Positions 17,598 through 27,030 of a DNA stretch of 64,000 bases are shown piece after piece. Below the pieces are notes generated by a model that saw only the letters and a list, made by a program, of their open reading frames with translations, was not told the origin of the DNA and did not search any database. The stretch lies in contig CAVRDJ010000004.1 in NCBI GenBank assembly GCA_963719875.1, positions 1,736,001-1,800,000 on the forward strand. The letters run 5' to 3'. Made by a program: the position numbers and the translations under genes. The stretch is from Palsa-360 sp963719875. GTDB taxonomy: Bacteria; Acidobacteriota; Terriglobia; Acidiferrales; UBA7541. Each line of letters starts with the position of its first letter. Positions within the stretch are counted from its first letter, which is position 1.

Positions 17598-18623
17598 TCA
17601 AGCCGCACGCACGCCGGCGACAGCCGGCGCGCGTCCTGCGGCGACGTAACCATTCGATTCGTACCAGGCGACCGCGCTTCCGAGCGCTGCCTCAATCGGC
17701 CCGGGAGCAAAGCCAAGCTCACGCTCGGCTTTCGACGCATCCACAAACATCTTGTGCCGCGCCATGCGCACGCCTTCCAGCGGAATCTGCGGCTCGCGGC
17801 CCAGAAGGCGCGAGACCCCTGAATCCACGCATCCAGCAGCATAGGCCAAAACATATGGAAATTTCCATCGCGGCGCGGGACGTCCGCTGGTGAACGCTAG
17901 AATGTCCAGCATTTGTTTTAGCGTTAAATTACGTCCACCCAAAATATATCGCTCCCCGACGCGGCCGCGCTCGGCAGCCAGCAAGTGCCCCCGCGCGCAA
18001 TCTTCAACGGGAACAAAGTTCAATCCCGTATCCACGTAACCCGGCATGCGTCCATTCAGGAAATCGACGATAATTTTCCCCGTCGGTGTGGGCTTCCAAT
18101 CGCCGGGCCCCACGGGAGTTGTGGGATTGACGATCACCACCGGCAGACCGGCCTGCGCGGCGCGCTGGGCGCATTGTTCGGCCTCAAATTTGGAGCGCTT
18201 GTAGTGCCCGATCATTTCCTTCAGGGACGATTGCGTCTTTTCGTTCGGCAAAGCGCCCTCGCGCGGAACGGCGATGGTCGCGACCGTGCTCGTGTAGATA
18301 AATTTCTCGACGCCCGCCCGACGCGCCGCTTCGAGCAGGTTTTGCGTGCCGGTTACATTCGTTTCGTGGATTTCGCGAGGATCGCGGGCCCAGAGCCGGT
18401 AATCCGCGGCGACGTGAAAGACGCGCTGCACGCCATGCAATGCGCGCTCGAGAGAGGTGCGATCCCTCAAGTCCCCTGTGAAGCGCTCCGCCTCTAGCCC
18501 TTCCAAAGCGCGTAGATCGCTGGACGGGCGCACCAGCACCCGCACGTTCTCCCCGCGTCCCGCCAGTGCGCGGGCGACGTGGCTGCCCAGAAAGCCTGTC
18601 GCTCCGGTGACCAGCGTCTTCAT
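17598..18623 (-). CDS. hpnA: Hopanoid-associated sugar epimerase/NAD-dependent SDR
   Basis: 341 residues; ATG 18623 overlaps the hpnH stop by ATGA. It is an extended short-chain dehydrogenase with N-terminal GATGFLGSHVARAL (7-20), the catalytic YKRSK pair, and STVATI before it. NPTTPVGPGDWKPTPTGKI is highly characteristic of HpnA. The true substrate is unknown in the literature; it is consistently found in hopanoid clusters. The length is normal, and the gene lies between hpnH and hpnG as in many bacteria. Confidence 0.88.
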   Translation of the reverse strand: MKTLVTGATGFLGSHVARALAGRGENVRVLVRPSSDLRALEGLEAERFTGDLRDRTSLERALHGVQRVFHVAADYRLWARDPREIHETNVTGTQNLLEAARRAGVEKFIYTSTVATIAVPREGALPNEKTQSSLKEMIGHYKRSKFEAEQCAQRAAQAGLPVVIVNPTTPVGPGDWKPTPTGKIIVDFLNGRMPGYVDTGLNFVPVEDCARGHLLAAERGRVGERYILGGRNLTLKQMLDILAFTSGRPAPRWKFPYVLAYAAGCVDSGVSRLLGREPQIPLEGVRMARHKMFVDASKAERELGFAPGPIEAALGSAVAWYESNGYVAAGRAPAVAGVRAA

Positions 18624-19762
18624 AACACTCGCAATCTTCCATCCGATGATAGCAAATCCGCGTTTGCCGGGGGCGGAGGCATCAAGGTGGAACCTCCACC
18701 GGAATGCCCGTTCGTTGGAGGATCTTTGGGCGAATTCCGCTCGGGGTTGCCGCCCATGTGTCCGCCAAATTGCCATTTCAGCATGGTCCAGGTGTCGCCC
18801 AATTGGCGCTTGGCGCCCAGCACGGGAGTCGTTTCAAATCCCACGTGCATCATGCAATTCGCGCAGCGCGGGTCGTTCCCCGGCCCGTATTTTTCCCAGG
18901 AAGTCTGATCAATCATCTCACGGTAGGACGCGTAGTGATTGTCTGTGATGACGTAGCAGGGACCCTTCCAGCCGCGCGGATTGAACGTTGGCGTGCCCCA
19001 GGCCGTGCATTCCAGCTCTCGCTCTCCTCGCAGGAAATCGAGATAGATGGGCGAAACCATCAGGTTGTATTTGTCCAGCAGAGAAACGGCCGCGCTGAAT
19101 TTCGCGCGAATATCTTGGCGCGTCATGAAGATGTCCGTGGTCTGAACCGCCGAATAGCCATAGGCCGGCGCAAGCATGTACCCGTCCACTCCCAGTGTGT
19201 CCAGGTAGGAGTAGAGGTCGGCAATTTCGTTCAGGTCCGTCTCCTTGTAGATCGTGGTATTGGAGCAGACCAGGAAGCCCGCGGCCTTCGCGGCCTTGAC
19301 TCCCTCGATGGCCTCGCGAAACACGCCGTCGCGCTCGACGCAAAGATCGTGCGTTCTCTCCAGCCCGTCCAGATGGACGTTGAAGAAAAAGCTCGAAGTC
19401 GGCTTGAATTCGTGCAGCCGTTTCCGGATAAACATGCCGTTCGTGCAAAGAATAATGTGGCGCCCGCGATCCAGAATTTCTTTCGAGAGCCTCCCAATCT
19501 CCGGATAGATCATGGGCTCGCCGCCGCAAATCGAGACGATGGGCGCCCCGCACTCGTCCGACGCCGCGAGGCATTGCTCCACCGTCATGATTTCGTTAAT
19601 CGTCGATTTGTACTCGCGGATCCGCCCGCAGCCCGTGCACGTGAGGTTGCAGGCGTGCAGCGGCTCGAGCATCATCACCATCGGAAACTTCTTGGCGCCG
19701 TGAAAGCGCTGCGTGGCCACGTACTTCGCAAGTTTCGCGGTCATCTTTAAGGGATATCTCAA
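18620..19762 (-). CDS. hpnH: Adenosylhopane synthase (radical SAM)
   Basis: 380 residues. The start is TTG 19762, supported by AGGAG six bases upstream and by a TTGA overlap with the shc stop; no ATG is better placed. The radical-SAM cluster is CNLTCTGC (Cys38, Cys42, Cys45), followed by SICGGEPMIYPEI. HpnH adds a 5'-deoxyadenosyl group to diploptene to form adenosylhopane. Residues after about 330 are a low-complexity Pro/Gly/Asn tail not essential to the fold. It is the second gene of the operon. Confidence 0.93.
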   Translation of the reverse strand: MRYPLKMTAKLAKYVATQRFHGAKKFPMVMMLEPLHACNLTCTGCGRIREYKSTINEIMTVEQCLAASDECGAPIVSICGGEPMIYPEIGRLSKEILDRGRHIILCTNGMFIRKRLHEFKPTSSFFFNVHLDGLERTHDLCVERDGVFREAIEGVKAAKAAGFLVCSNTTIYKETDLNEIADLYSYLDTLGVDGYMLAPAYGYSAVQTTDIFMTRQDIRAKFSAAVSLLDKYNLMVSPIYLDFLRGERELECTAWGTPTFNPRGWKGPCYVITDNHYASYREMIDQTSWEKYGPGNDPRCANCMMHVGFETTPVLGAKRQLGDTWTMLKWQFGGHMGGNPERNSPKDPPTNGHSGGGSTLMPPPPANADLLSSDGRLRVL

Positions 19763-21780
19763 TTCACTCTCCTGGCCTTCTGCCGGTCAAATTCTTGTGG
19801 CCGCACCAGCAATCCGCAGAACTGCGTGATCCTGGCCGCCACGTTCCGGTACCGCGCGAGCGCGTACAACGGAAAATAGTTCCGGTACAAATGATATTTC
19901 AAATAGAACACACAAGGAAATCCGGTGCCCGTAAATTCCTTCTCGGCCCAGGACCCATCGGCTTGCTGCCGCTCCACCAAGTGATTCACAGCGCGCATAA
20001 TCGCGGGATCTTCGGTTTCCGTTGCCGCCAGCAATCCGATCAGCCCCCACGCGGTCTGGGACGCCGTGCTGGCGCCCTGGCCCTTGAGCGCAGGGTCGTA
20101 GTAGGAAGCGATAGATTCGCCAAATCCGCCGTCGGAATTTTGCACCGAGCGGAGCCATCCCACCGCGCGCTGGCAGTAGTCTCGCGCCGTCAGAGCGACG
20201 GTTTCGAGCGCGCGAAGCACGCCGCTGGTTCCATACACGTAATTCACGCCCCAGCGCCCGAACCACGGTCCTTCATCGGTTTGGTCTTTCAGCAAGAATC
20301 TTACGGCCCGCTCGATCACCGGATGCGTCGCGGGCCATCCGTACCGGCCGAGGCATTCCACGACGCGCGCGGTCACGTCCGCCGTCGAAGGATCGATCAT
20401 GGCGTTGTGATCGGCGAATGGAATCTGGCACAGGAATTGGCGGTCGTTATTGTGGTCGAACGCGCCCCAACCGCCGTCGTCGTTCTGCATTGCCAGCAGC
20501 CAGGAAAGACCGCGGCGGACCGCTGCTTCCATGCGGCCCTTGTCGGGATAATCCACGCGCTGCAGGGCCATCAGCACGAACGCTGTGTCATCGACGTCCG
20601 GAAAGAAATCATTGCGGAATTCAAACGCCCATCCCCCCGGCATCACCCCGGGAGTTTTCAACATCCAGTCGCCAGAGCCGCTAATTTGCTGTTTGAGCAG
20701 CCAACTGGCCGCCTCGACGAGCGCCGGATGCTCCGGCGGCAATTCCGCCTCTTCCAGAGCCACCATGGCAATCGCGGTGTCCCAAACGGGCGAAACGCAA
20801 GGCGCCACGCGGATGGTGTCGCCCTCTTCGATCTCAAACCGCGAGAATTCGTCAATTTCCCGGGCGGTCAGCGGATCATCCGGGGAATGGCCCAGCGCAA
20901 CCAGCGCAAAAATGGCGTTCATCATGGCCGGATAAATTGCGGCCAGTCCTTCGCTGCGCTCGAGGTGCTCGAACATCCACTCCCGCGCCTGCCGCAGCGC
21001 CCGCTGCCGCAAAGGTTTCCACGGCACGCGTTCGTACAATTTCAGGCCGCGATCCAAGGCCAGGAAAAAATTCCGCCAGCTGAACAGCTCTTTATCCCAG
21101 CTTAGACCCAGGGCTTTCCGGGAGGGATCGCGATACAGTTCGTCCACGCAAACTCCCCCAGGGACATTGAAGAGCGGCTTATGCGCATACAGAATCGTCA
21201 GCGGAATCACAATTCCCCGCGTCCAGGACGACATCTCATAAATGTTGACCGCGAACCAATTCGGCAGCAACATCAGCTCCGGTGGGATCGCGGGAACCAT
21301 ATTCCATCCGACCGCCCCCACCAGCGCCAAATAAAGCCGAGTATAGGAATTTGCCGATTCAAGGCCCCCAAGTTCATGAACTCGACTGGCAGCTCGCAGC
21401 ATGTGATCGCATTCGGGTGCGTCTCCCGCCAGCCGTAACGCGACGTACGCCTTGATCGTGGCATTCAGCTCAGAAGGCCCGTCGAAGTAAATGTTCCAGC
21501 CACCGTCGTCCAACTGCCGCCGCCGAACATAATTCGCAAGTTTGGCAATCCGATCCGGGTTGGCCTTGTTGATGACTTGCAGATAAAAAATATAATCGGA
21601 TTCGAGGGTTGTGTCGGCCTCGAGTTCACCCTGCCAATACCCTTCAGATGCCTGTAAGGAAAGGAGATAATTCACCCCACGGTCGATCGTGTCGGCGAGG
21701 CGCTCCGACAGCGCCGTGAGTAAACCCGTGGACCGGGAGACGCCGGACTGCTCAAATTGAACGCGTGTTCCTAGAGCCAT
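19759..21780 (-). CDS. shc: Squalene-hopene cyclase
   Basis: 673 residues from ATG 21780. The protonation motif is DVDDTA (395-400), and several QW repeats are visible (DDGGWNIYFDG, NDDGGWGAFD, NSDGGFGES, QADGSWAEKE). It cyclises squalene to hopene/hopanol at the inner membrane. It is the first gene of an eight-gene minus-strand operon. The 269 bp upstream, up to lpxD, probably hold the operon promoter, but no clear -35/-10 pair stood out. Length fits bacterial cyclases. Confidence 0.95.
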   Translation of the reverse strand: MALGTRVQFEQSGVSRSTGLLTALSERLADTIDRGVNYLLSLQASEGYWQGELEADTTLESDYIFYLQVINKANPDRIAKLANYVRRRQLDDGGWNIYFDGPSELNATIKAYVALRLAGDAPECDHMLRAASRVHELGGLESANSYTRLYLALVGAVGWNMVPAIPPELMLLPNWFAVNIYEMSSWTRGIVIPLTILYAHKPLFNVPGGVCVDELYRDPSRKALGLSWDKELFSWRNFFLALDRGLKLYERVPWKPLRQRALRQAREWMFEHLERSEGLAAIYPAMMNAIFALVALGHSPDDPLTAREIDEFSRFEIEEGDTIRVAPCVSPVWDTAIAMVALEEAELPPEHPALVEAASWLLKQQISGSGDWMLKTPGVMPGGWAFEFRNDFFPDVDDTAFVLMALQRVDYPDKGRMEAAVRRGLSWLLAMQNDDGGWGAFDHNNDRQFLCQIPFADHNAMIDPSTADVTARVVECLGRYGWPATHPVIERAVRFLLKDQTDEGPWFGRWGVNYVYGTSGVLRALETVALTARDYCQRAVGWLRSVQNSDGGFGESIASYYDPALKGQGASTASQTAWGLIGLLAATETEDPAIMRAVNHLVERQQADGSWAEKEFTGTGFPCVFYLKYHLYRNYFPLYALARYRNVAARITQFCGLLVRPQEFDRQKARRVN

Positions 21781-22049
21781 CGATTATGCTCAAACCTCAC
21801 AATCGCTATGATGCAATTTTTATTGGAGAGGGTTCTTGTGAATACACCAAACCATACGCCCTCAGTTCGTTAAAGATGTGGGCTGGGATACTCCGGACCG
21901 CCCCCGTCAGATGTGCCAGCCCGGTCCCCAAGCACCAGGACCTGGAATCCCCATTTGTATTATCTTCGGTCTTAAGACGTGGGTCAACAAGGATTGCAAT
22001 TCTTTATCATCCACAAGATAGCCCCTTTGGTTTCAATAATTCATACCCG

Positions 22050-23075
22050 TCATCCGCCTTTTGTCAGGATGCGGCTCTCGAGGCTCTTGATCCGTTCCGC
22101 CAGCTCGGGCAGGCGGCTAAACCAGGCGAATTGCTTCTTGAATTTATCGAGTGGCCGCGCGGGTGTTCCCCAAACGATTTGACCGCTTCGCACAATTTTG
22201 CCGGAAGGGATTCCTGCCTGCGCCCCCACTACGGCGTCGTCTTCAATCTCGCAGTGATCGGCAACCCCAACCTGCCCACCGACGGCCACATTCTTTCCAA
22301 TGATGCTGGACCCCGAAATCCCCGTCTGCGCCGCTATCACTGTGTTTTCCCCGATGCTTACGTTATGCGCGATATGGACCAGGTTGTCCAGTTTCGTGCC
22401 CGACCCAATTACCGTGCGATCGAGGGACCCTCGATCAATCGCGGTATTGGCGCCGATTTCCACATCATCCTGAATTTCGACCTCGCCGACCTGTGGAAAT
22501 TTCCAGCGCTTGCCGTCCTCGGCGACGTAGCCAAAGCCATCCGAACCGATCACTGCGCCGGAATGCAAGATCACTCGGTTCGCGATGCGGGTGCCGGCAT
22601 ATAACGTCACGCGCGGATAGAGGCGGCAACCTTCCCCGAGCCGCGCGCCCCGGCCAAGGAAACAGAAAGCCCCAATCTCGGCGCCCCTTCCGATCTGCAC
22701 ATCATCCTCGATGACAACGTAGGGTCCTACCGCAGCACCGGGAGCGATTTGAGCCGATGGCGCAATCACTGCGGTCGGATGAATTCCCTTGGCAATTGGA
22801 GCCGGGGGAAGAAGCCACCCGGCGGCGCGTGCGAATACCAGCTTTGGGTTCGCTGCGCGCAGCAAAATCTTTCCCGGTACGGAAAGGCCGGGGGCAATCA
22901 CCACGCACCTCGCCGCGGAAGCGACCGCCCCATTCAGATGGCGCGGCGACTCCACATAGATCAGATCTTCGGCGCAGGCCGATGCGGCCGATGCGACACC
23001 GGACACATGTGCCGCGCCATCACCCTCGAGGGTACAGCCCAGGAAATCTGCCAGTTCCTTCATCGTGCGTGTCAT
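22050..23075 (-). CDS. lpxD: UDP-3-O-acylglucosamine N-acyltransferase
   Basis: 341 residues from ATG 23075 (GGAAGGGG about nine bases upstream); earlier in-frame starts precede the fold. It has the LpxD N-terminal domain (MTRTMKELADFLGCTLEGDG), then about ten hexapeptide turns forming a left-handed beta-helix (IAPSAQIAPGAAVGPYVVIEDDV), with the catalytic His in HIAHNVSIGENTVIAAQ. It adds the amide-linked acyl chain in lipid A synthesis. The lpxL-like gene lies 66 bp upstream on the same strand. Its presence shows an LPS-bearing outer membrane. Confidence 0.93.
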   Translation of the reverse strand: MTRTMKELADFLGCTLEGDGAAHVSGVASAASACAEDLIYVESPRHLNGAVASAARCVVIAPGLSVPGKILLRAANPKLVFARAAGWLLPPAPIAKGIHPTAVIAPSAQIAPGAAVGPYVVIEDDVQIGRGAEIGAFCFLGRGARLGEGCRLYPRVTLYAGTRIANRVILHSGAVIGSDGFGYVAEDGKRWKFPQVGEVEIQDDVEIGANTAIDRGSLDRTVIGSGTKLDNLVHIAHNVSIGENTVIAAQTGISGSSIIGKNVAVGGQVGVADHCEIEDDAVVGAQAGIPSGKIVRSGQIVWGTPARPLDKFKKQFAWFSRLPELAERIKSLESRILTKGG

Positions 23076-23141
23076 GAACGGTTTCCCCTTCCTACGGCAT
23101 CGACCTGCCCACCCATTGAACATTTCACGCAGCATTCCTGA

Positions 23142-24044
23142 CTATTTGTAGATTGGCGGATCGCCCGGCGGCCGCGTCTTCCACCGGCGATGCACCCAGA
23201 GCCATTGGTCCGGATGGCGCCGCACGTAATTTTCAAGCACGCGAGTAAATCGCTGCGTGTTTTCGCGAATGTCCACTGCGTCGTTACCCGTGCGGATAAG
23301 TTCAACCTCAGGCTCAAAACAGAGCCGGTATTTCCGAGTCGCGTCGTCCCAGTGAACAAACACCGGCACGACCGCGGCGCCGGTGTGCAACGCGAATCGT
23401 GCCAGGCCGGCCGTGGTGCACGCCGGGATGCCGAAAAAATCGACGAACACTCCCTCGGTCAACTGCGTGTTTTGGTCGGCCAAAATCCCGACCGTGCCTT
23501 TCGCCGCCAATACCTTCAGGACGGCGCGCGCCGACTGATTTTTGTCGATCGGCTGATTCCCGTTCAAGCAACGATATTTCGTGATCAGGGCATCGACGCG
23601 CGGATTGTCGATGGGCCGGACCAGAAAGTGCAGCGGATTGCCATAAAGTGCCTGCGCGAAGGGAGCCATTTCCCAGGCGCTCATGTGACCCGTGAGAAAC
23701 AGGACACCATGGCCTCGCGCTTGCGCCGTCGCGAAATTCTCGAATCCGTCGAGCAGCACGATGCGCTCGATGTTGTCCTTCGTGTGCCGCGGGAAGTGGG
23801 CGAATTCCGCTGCCATCCATCCCAGTTGCCGGACCATCCCACGAATGGCGGCGCGGCGCTGTTTTTTGCTCCAGGCCGGAAACGCCAGTTTCAAATTTTC
23901 TGCCGCGGCGCCTCGCAAACCTGGCCGCATCCAGAACAGCAGCGACGCCGTGCGTGCGCCCACAAATCTTGCCAGCGGGCGCGGCATCGCGCCGATCGTC
24001 TTGAGCAGCAGCCACACCGCTGCATATTCCAGGCGTTCTCGCAC
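23142..24044 (-). CDS. Lipid A acyltransferase (LpxL/HtrB family)
   Basis: 300 residues from GTG 24044. The acyltransferase motif H-x4-E is in TGHMSAWEMAP. There is an N-terminal hydrophobic segment (YAAVWLLLKTIGAMP), and LADQNTQLTEGVFVDFFG with QWLWVHRRWKTRP is characteristic of LpxL/LpxM late acyltransferases. It transfers a secondary acyl chain to lipid A. A perfect TATAAT lies only 6 bp upstream of the GTG (24051-24056), so the message may be leaderless. It pairs with lpxD downstream. Confidence 0.88.
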   Translation of the reverse strand: MRERLEYAAVWLLLKTIGAMPRPLARFVGARTASLLFWMRPGLRGAAAENLKLAFPAWSKKQRRAAIRGMVRQLGWMAAEFAHFPRHTKDNIERIVLLDGFENFATAQARGHGVLFLTGHMSAWEMAPFAQALYGNPLHFLVRPIDNPRVDALITKYRCLNGNQPIDKNQSARAVLKVLAAKGTVGILADQNTQLTEGVFVDFFGIPACTTAGLARFALHTGAAVVPVFVHWDDATRKYRLCFEPEVELIRTGNDAVDIRENTQRFTRVLENYVRRHPDQWLWVHRRWKTRPPGDPPIYK

Positions 24045-24050
24045 CCGGGG

Positions 24051-24056
24051 ATTATA
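24051..24056 (-). promoter_or_regulatory. -10-like TATAAT very close to lpxL-like start
   Basis: On the minus strand TATAAT lies 6 bp before the GTG. The palindrome at 24057-24131 abuts it, and CAGACA within that palindrome sits about 18 bp upstream as a possible weak -35. If real, transcription would start at or near the start codon. Confidence 0.35.
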
Positions 24057-24131
24057 GTAGGACGGGCTTTAGCCTGTCTGCTTTTCGGCGCTATGGATAG
24101 TCAAAACCAGACAGGCTGAAGCGCGTCCTAC
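24057..24131. repeat. GTAGC-type palindrome, copy C (variant GTAGGAC ends)
   Basis: GTAGGACGGGCTTTAGCCTGTCTG on the left faces CAGACAGGCTGAAGCGCGTCCTAC on the right. One C/G pair of the inner stem has changed to GCGC on the right only. It sits between the divergent lpxL-like and glycosyltransferase genes. Confidence 0.8.
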
Positions 24132-24192
24132 TCATGAAAGCCGGACGCGTCTTACTACTGAAAACGAGGGCTGCAATGCTAGACTCAACCGC

Positions 24193-25851
24193 TTGAATTC
24201 CACGGCTCCAATCCGCTCGCGCGCCGCTGAAGAAGGCAGCTTTCAGATTTCCCTCTGGGGCATTCCGCTGATTCTTTTACTTATTTACGTGTGCCTGTTC
24301 AGCGGATTGGGAGCGCTTGGCCTGGTAGGCCCTGACGAGCCGCGCTACGCCGCGATTGCCCGCGCGATGGCCGAGACGCACGATTGGATCACGCCGCGGC
24401 TGTGGGGCACGCCCTGGTTCGAAAAGCCGGTCCTCTATTATTGGCTTGCCGGAATTGCCATGCGCCTGTTCGGCGTCAGCGAATTCGCGGCGCGACTGCC
24501 TTCGGCTATGGCTGCTCTGCTTGCCGTAGCCGCTGTCAAGTGGACCGCGCTGCGTTCTTATGGCGTTGGCGCGGCTTGGTACTCGCTCCTGATGCTGCCC
24601 ACGTCGGTCGCGATGATCGGCTTTTCGCGCGCCGCAGGTCCGGACATGCTCTTCGCCGGCCTCTTGACCGCCGCGATGGCGGTCGCCAGTGAGATGCTGC
24701 AGAAGCCCCGGCCAGGGCCCCTTCTGCGCGTCGCGTTCGGATTTTTTCTCGGGGCTGCGGTACTGGCAAAAGGTCCTGCCGCCGTAATTCTCGCGGGCGG
24801 CGCAACACTTTTATGGGCCGCCCTCTCACGCCAGTGGCGTGCGCCATTTCGTTTCCTACACCCCCTGATCATTGTGGTATTTTGCGCGACGGCATTGCCC
24901 TGGTACGTCCTTTGCGCGCTGCGCAATCCGGATTTTCTCCGTGTCTTTATCTGGCAGCACAATTTCGAACGGTATCTCACTCTGGTCTTCGAGCACCGCC
25001 AGCCATTTTGGTTCTTCGGCCCAATTTTTCTCTTGGGAATTCTTCCATGGCTTCCGTTACTCATCACTTCGGTCTTTGATGCAGCCCAAAATTTTCACTT
25101 CGAAACACGAAAGAATTCCCCGGCACTTTTCATAGGCTGCTGGTCACTCTTTACTCTGCTGTTCTTCAGCCTTTCGCAGTCCAAGTTGCCGGGATACATT
25201 CTTCCCGCGATCCCCCCTGCTGTTCTATTGCTTGCCGGAAGTTTCCTGCGGCAGATCGAGCGGAAAACGAGGGCAATACAGGTAGTTGTTGCCAGCGTCG
25301 GAATTGTCCTTCCTCTTTTGGTTGGAATAGTATACGCAAAACCTAATCTTACTTTCGGCCCGGGGATTGGCTTTCATCCAGACCCGATTCGAGGCGTTCG
25401 AGTCGCCGTAGGTGCCGCTCTGGTTGGCGGCGGCTTGATCGTGGCGTTTGCACTTCTTCGGAGGTGGAAATGCGCAGTTTGCAGTGCGGCTTGCACAATT
25501 GTAATTCTTTTGTTGGTCGCAAACCGGATGGTGCTGCCGGGACTCGATACATTTATTTCTGCAAGGCCAGCGGCCATGTATCTTATCCAGGTGTTTAAAG
25601 CGAAGCCGGATGAAATTGCTGTCTACCATTTGCCCCGCGCGTACGCATACGGATTGAACTATTACTTTGGAACCGAGTTGCCGGAATGGACGCCGGAAAA
25701 TACAAGAGCAATTTATGTATTTCTTAGCAAAGACTCCCAAGCGCCGGTGAATCAGTCCCGCCAATTCTTGAATGCGCGCTCCGGCTCTTTTGTTCCGGCG
25801 ACTTCGGATGGGAAAATTTATCTGCTATTGGGCCGGCAATTGGGGAAATAA
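24193..25851 (+). CDS. GT39/ArnT-like membrane glycosyltransferase
   Basis: About 552 residues; TTG 24193 is the only start that keeps the first membrane helix, but no good ribosome site is seen, so the start is uncertain. The family's catalytic acidic pair is in VGPDEPRYA (Asp48-Glu49), followed by GTPWFEKPVLYYWLAG, and there are about ten further hydrophobic segments. ArnT/PMT-type enzymes use polyprenyl-phosphate sugars to modify lipid A or proteins outside the inner membrane. Divergent from the lipid A genes, so a lipid A modification role is a reasonable guess. The C-terminal 80 residues form a soluble domain. Confidence 0.85.
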   Translation: MNSTAPIRSRAAEEGSFQISLWGIPLILLLIYVCLFSGLGALGLVGPDEPRYAAIARAMAETHDWITPRLWGTPWFEKPVLYYWLAGIAMRLFGVSEFAARLPSAMAALLAVAAVKWTALRSYGVGAAWYSLLMLPTSVAMIGFSRAAGPDMLFAGLLTAAMAVASEMLQKPRPGPLLRVAFGFFLGAAVLAKGPAAVILAGGATLLWAALSRQWRAPFRFLHPLIIVVFCATALPWYVLCALRNPDFLRVFIWQHNFERYLTLVFEHRQPFWFFGPIFLLGILPWLPLLITSVFDAAQNFHFETRKNSPALFIGCWSLFTLLFFSLSQSKLPGYILPAIPPAVLLLAGSFLRQIERKTRAIQVVVASVGIVLPLLVGIVYAKPNLTFGPGIGFHPDPIRGVRVAVGAALVGGGLIVAFALLRRWKCAVCSAACTIVILLLVANRMVLPGLDTFISARPAAMYLIQVFKAKPDEIAVYHLPRAYAYGLNYYFGTELPEWTPENTRAIYVFLSKDSQAPVNQSRQFLNARSGSFVPATSDGKIYLLLGRQLGK

Positions 25852-25867
25852 TGGATTTGACCTATCG

Positions 25868-26812
25868 CTAATTGCGAGGACCTGGCTCACCCGACAGCGG
25901 CAAATTCACGACGAAGAAACTTACGATTCGGTTTTCGTAATTGCGTTTTTCGTCGTCCAGCATTCCGGCGTAGTTTCCGTGCTGCAGGACGACGAGTTCA
26001 TGGGGAAGCGAAGAAACCCGGAACAACTCGCTGGTAGACGCGGCGAGCACGGGCTCGTCAGGCGATTCGAGATACATCTGGGCGACGCCCGAAAGTTTTG
26101 CGATTCGCGTTTTCAAAGGCGGCACGTTCCGAAATTGCGGATTGAGCCAGCCGAAAATCAGCTGCGACATTCCGGTGACGAGTGGAAGCGATCCGAGACC
26201 GGAGCGGCTGACCTGCAGGGCGACCATTTCGCTGGGCTGGCCGTACGGGGATTCCGCGGCAACGGCGCGAACGCGATGGTCACCCGTGGCTTCCGCGAGC
26301 GCTACATAAGCCCCCAGGTTCACGCCCCACAATCCAAACCGGTTTACGTCCACGTCGCCGCGATTGGCGACCGCATCCATGGCGGCCCGCAACTCTGCAA
26401 CCTCCTGCAATCCCAGCGTGGAGCGCCCTCCTGCCGATCCGTGGGCCGAAAAATCAAAGGCGAGTACGTTGTACTGTTGGTCCTGCAAGGCCGAGGCCAT
26501 CGTCAGAAGCTCTCCGCGGCTTGATTCGTAGGCCGGGCACAGAACAATGGTCGGCGCGGATTTCAGGCCAGGGAAAAACCAGCCGTCGCGCGGCCCCTCG
26601 CCGTTCACCGTGAAGTTGAGCTTTTCGGGATGCCCAGGGAAATTTTGCAGGTCGATCTCCGAGTGGCTGCGCGCGGGCGAAACGATCCGGTGAACTAAGT
26701 ATCCTGAAATTGCCCCTGCGGCAAGCAACGCAAAAATAGCGAGGGCCAGAATGGCTATGGCGAGCTTGGTGTACCACGTCGTGGGATGTCGAAGTTCGGA
26801 AATGAAACCCAT
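25868..26812 (-). CDS. Membrane-anchored alpha/beta-hydrolase-fold protein lacking the Ser nucleophile
   Basis: 314 residues: a transmembrane helix (about 15-40), then an alpha/beta-hydrolase domain with the usual strand order (TIVLCPAYESSRGE, NVLAFDFSAHGSAGG). At the nucleophile elbow, where G-x-S-x-G is expected, the sequence is GVNLG with Asn165 (codon AAC, 26318-26320). The other triad positions look present: Asp in ESPDEP and His in LQHGNYAG. It is either a non-catalytic binding protein or one base from an active enzyme. It converges with the glycosyltransferase and is divergent from the GNAT gene. Confidence 0.7.
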   Translation of the reverse strand: MGFISELRHPTTWYTKLAIAILALAIFALLAAGAISGYLVHRIVSPARSHSEIDLQNFPGHPEKLNFTVNGEGPRDGWFFPGLKSAPTIVLCPAYESSRGELLTMASALQDQQYNVLAFDFSAHGSAGGRSTLGLQEVAELRAAMDAVANRGDVDVNRFGLWGVNLGAYVALAEATGDHRVRAVAAESPYGQPSEMVALQVSRSGLGSLPLVTGMSQLIFGWLNPQFRNVPPLKTRIAKLSGVAQMYLESPDEPVLAASTSELFRVSSLPHELVVLQHGNYAGMLDDEKRNYENRIVSFFVVNLPLSGEPGPRN

Positions 26813-27030
26813 GCGCTCGGATTCGTGGCCTTAGAGCGAAGTTCCGCCCCGCCGGCCAATCCGCTGGGGACGGGGTGCGTGTCGCTCGGCAGGCGCATGG
26901 TAGCACAGATGGCGGCGTGCCACGGACAACCGATCCGCCGGATGTTCCCGAAGTACATCCGGTCCGCTCATGGAATAATATGGTAGAAATGATTGTGCAC
27001 GCTGCGAGCCAAAGGCAGGGTACCGGTTCC

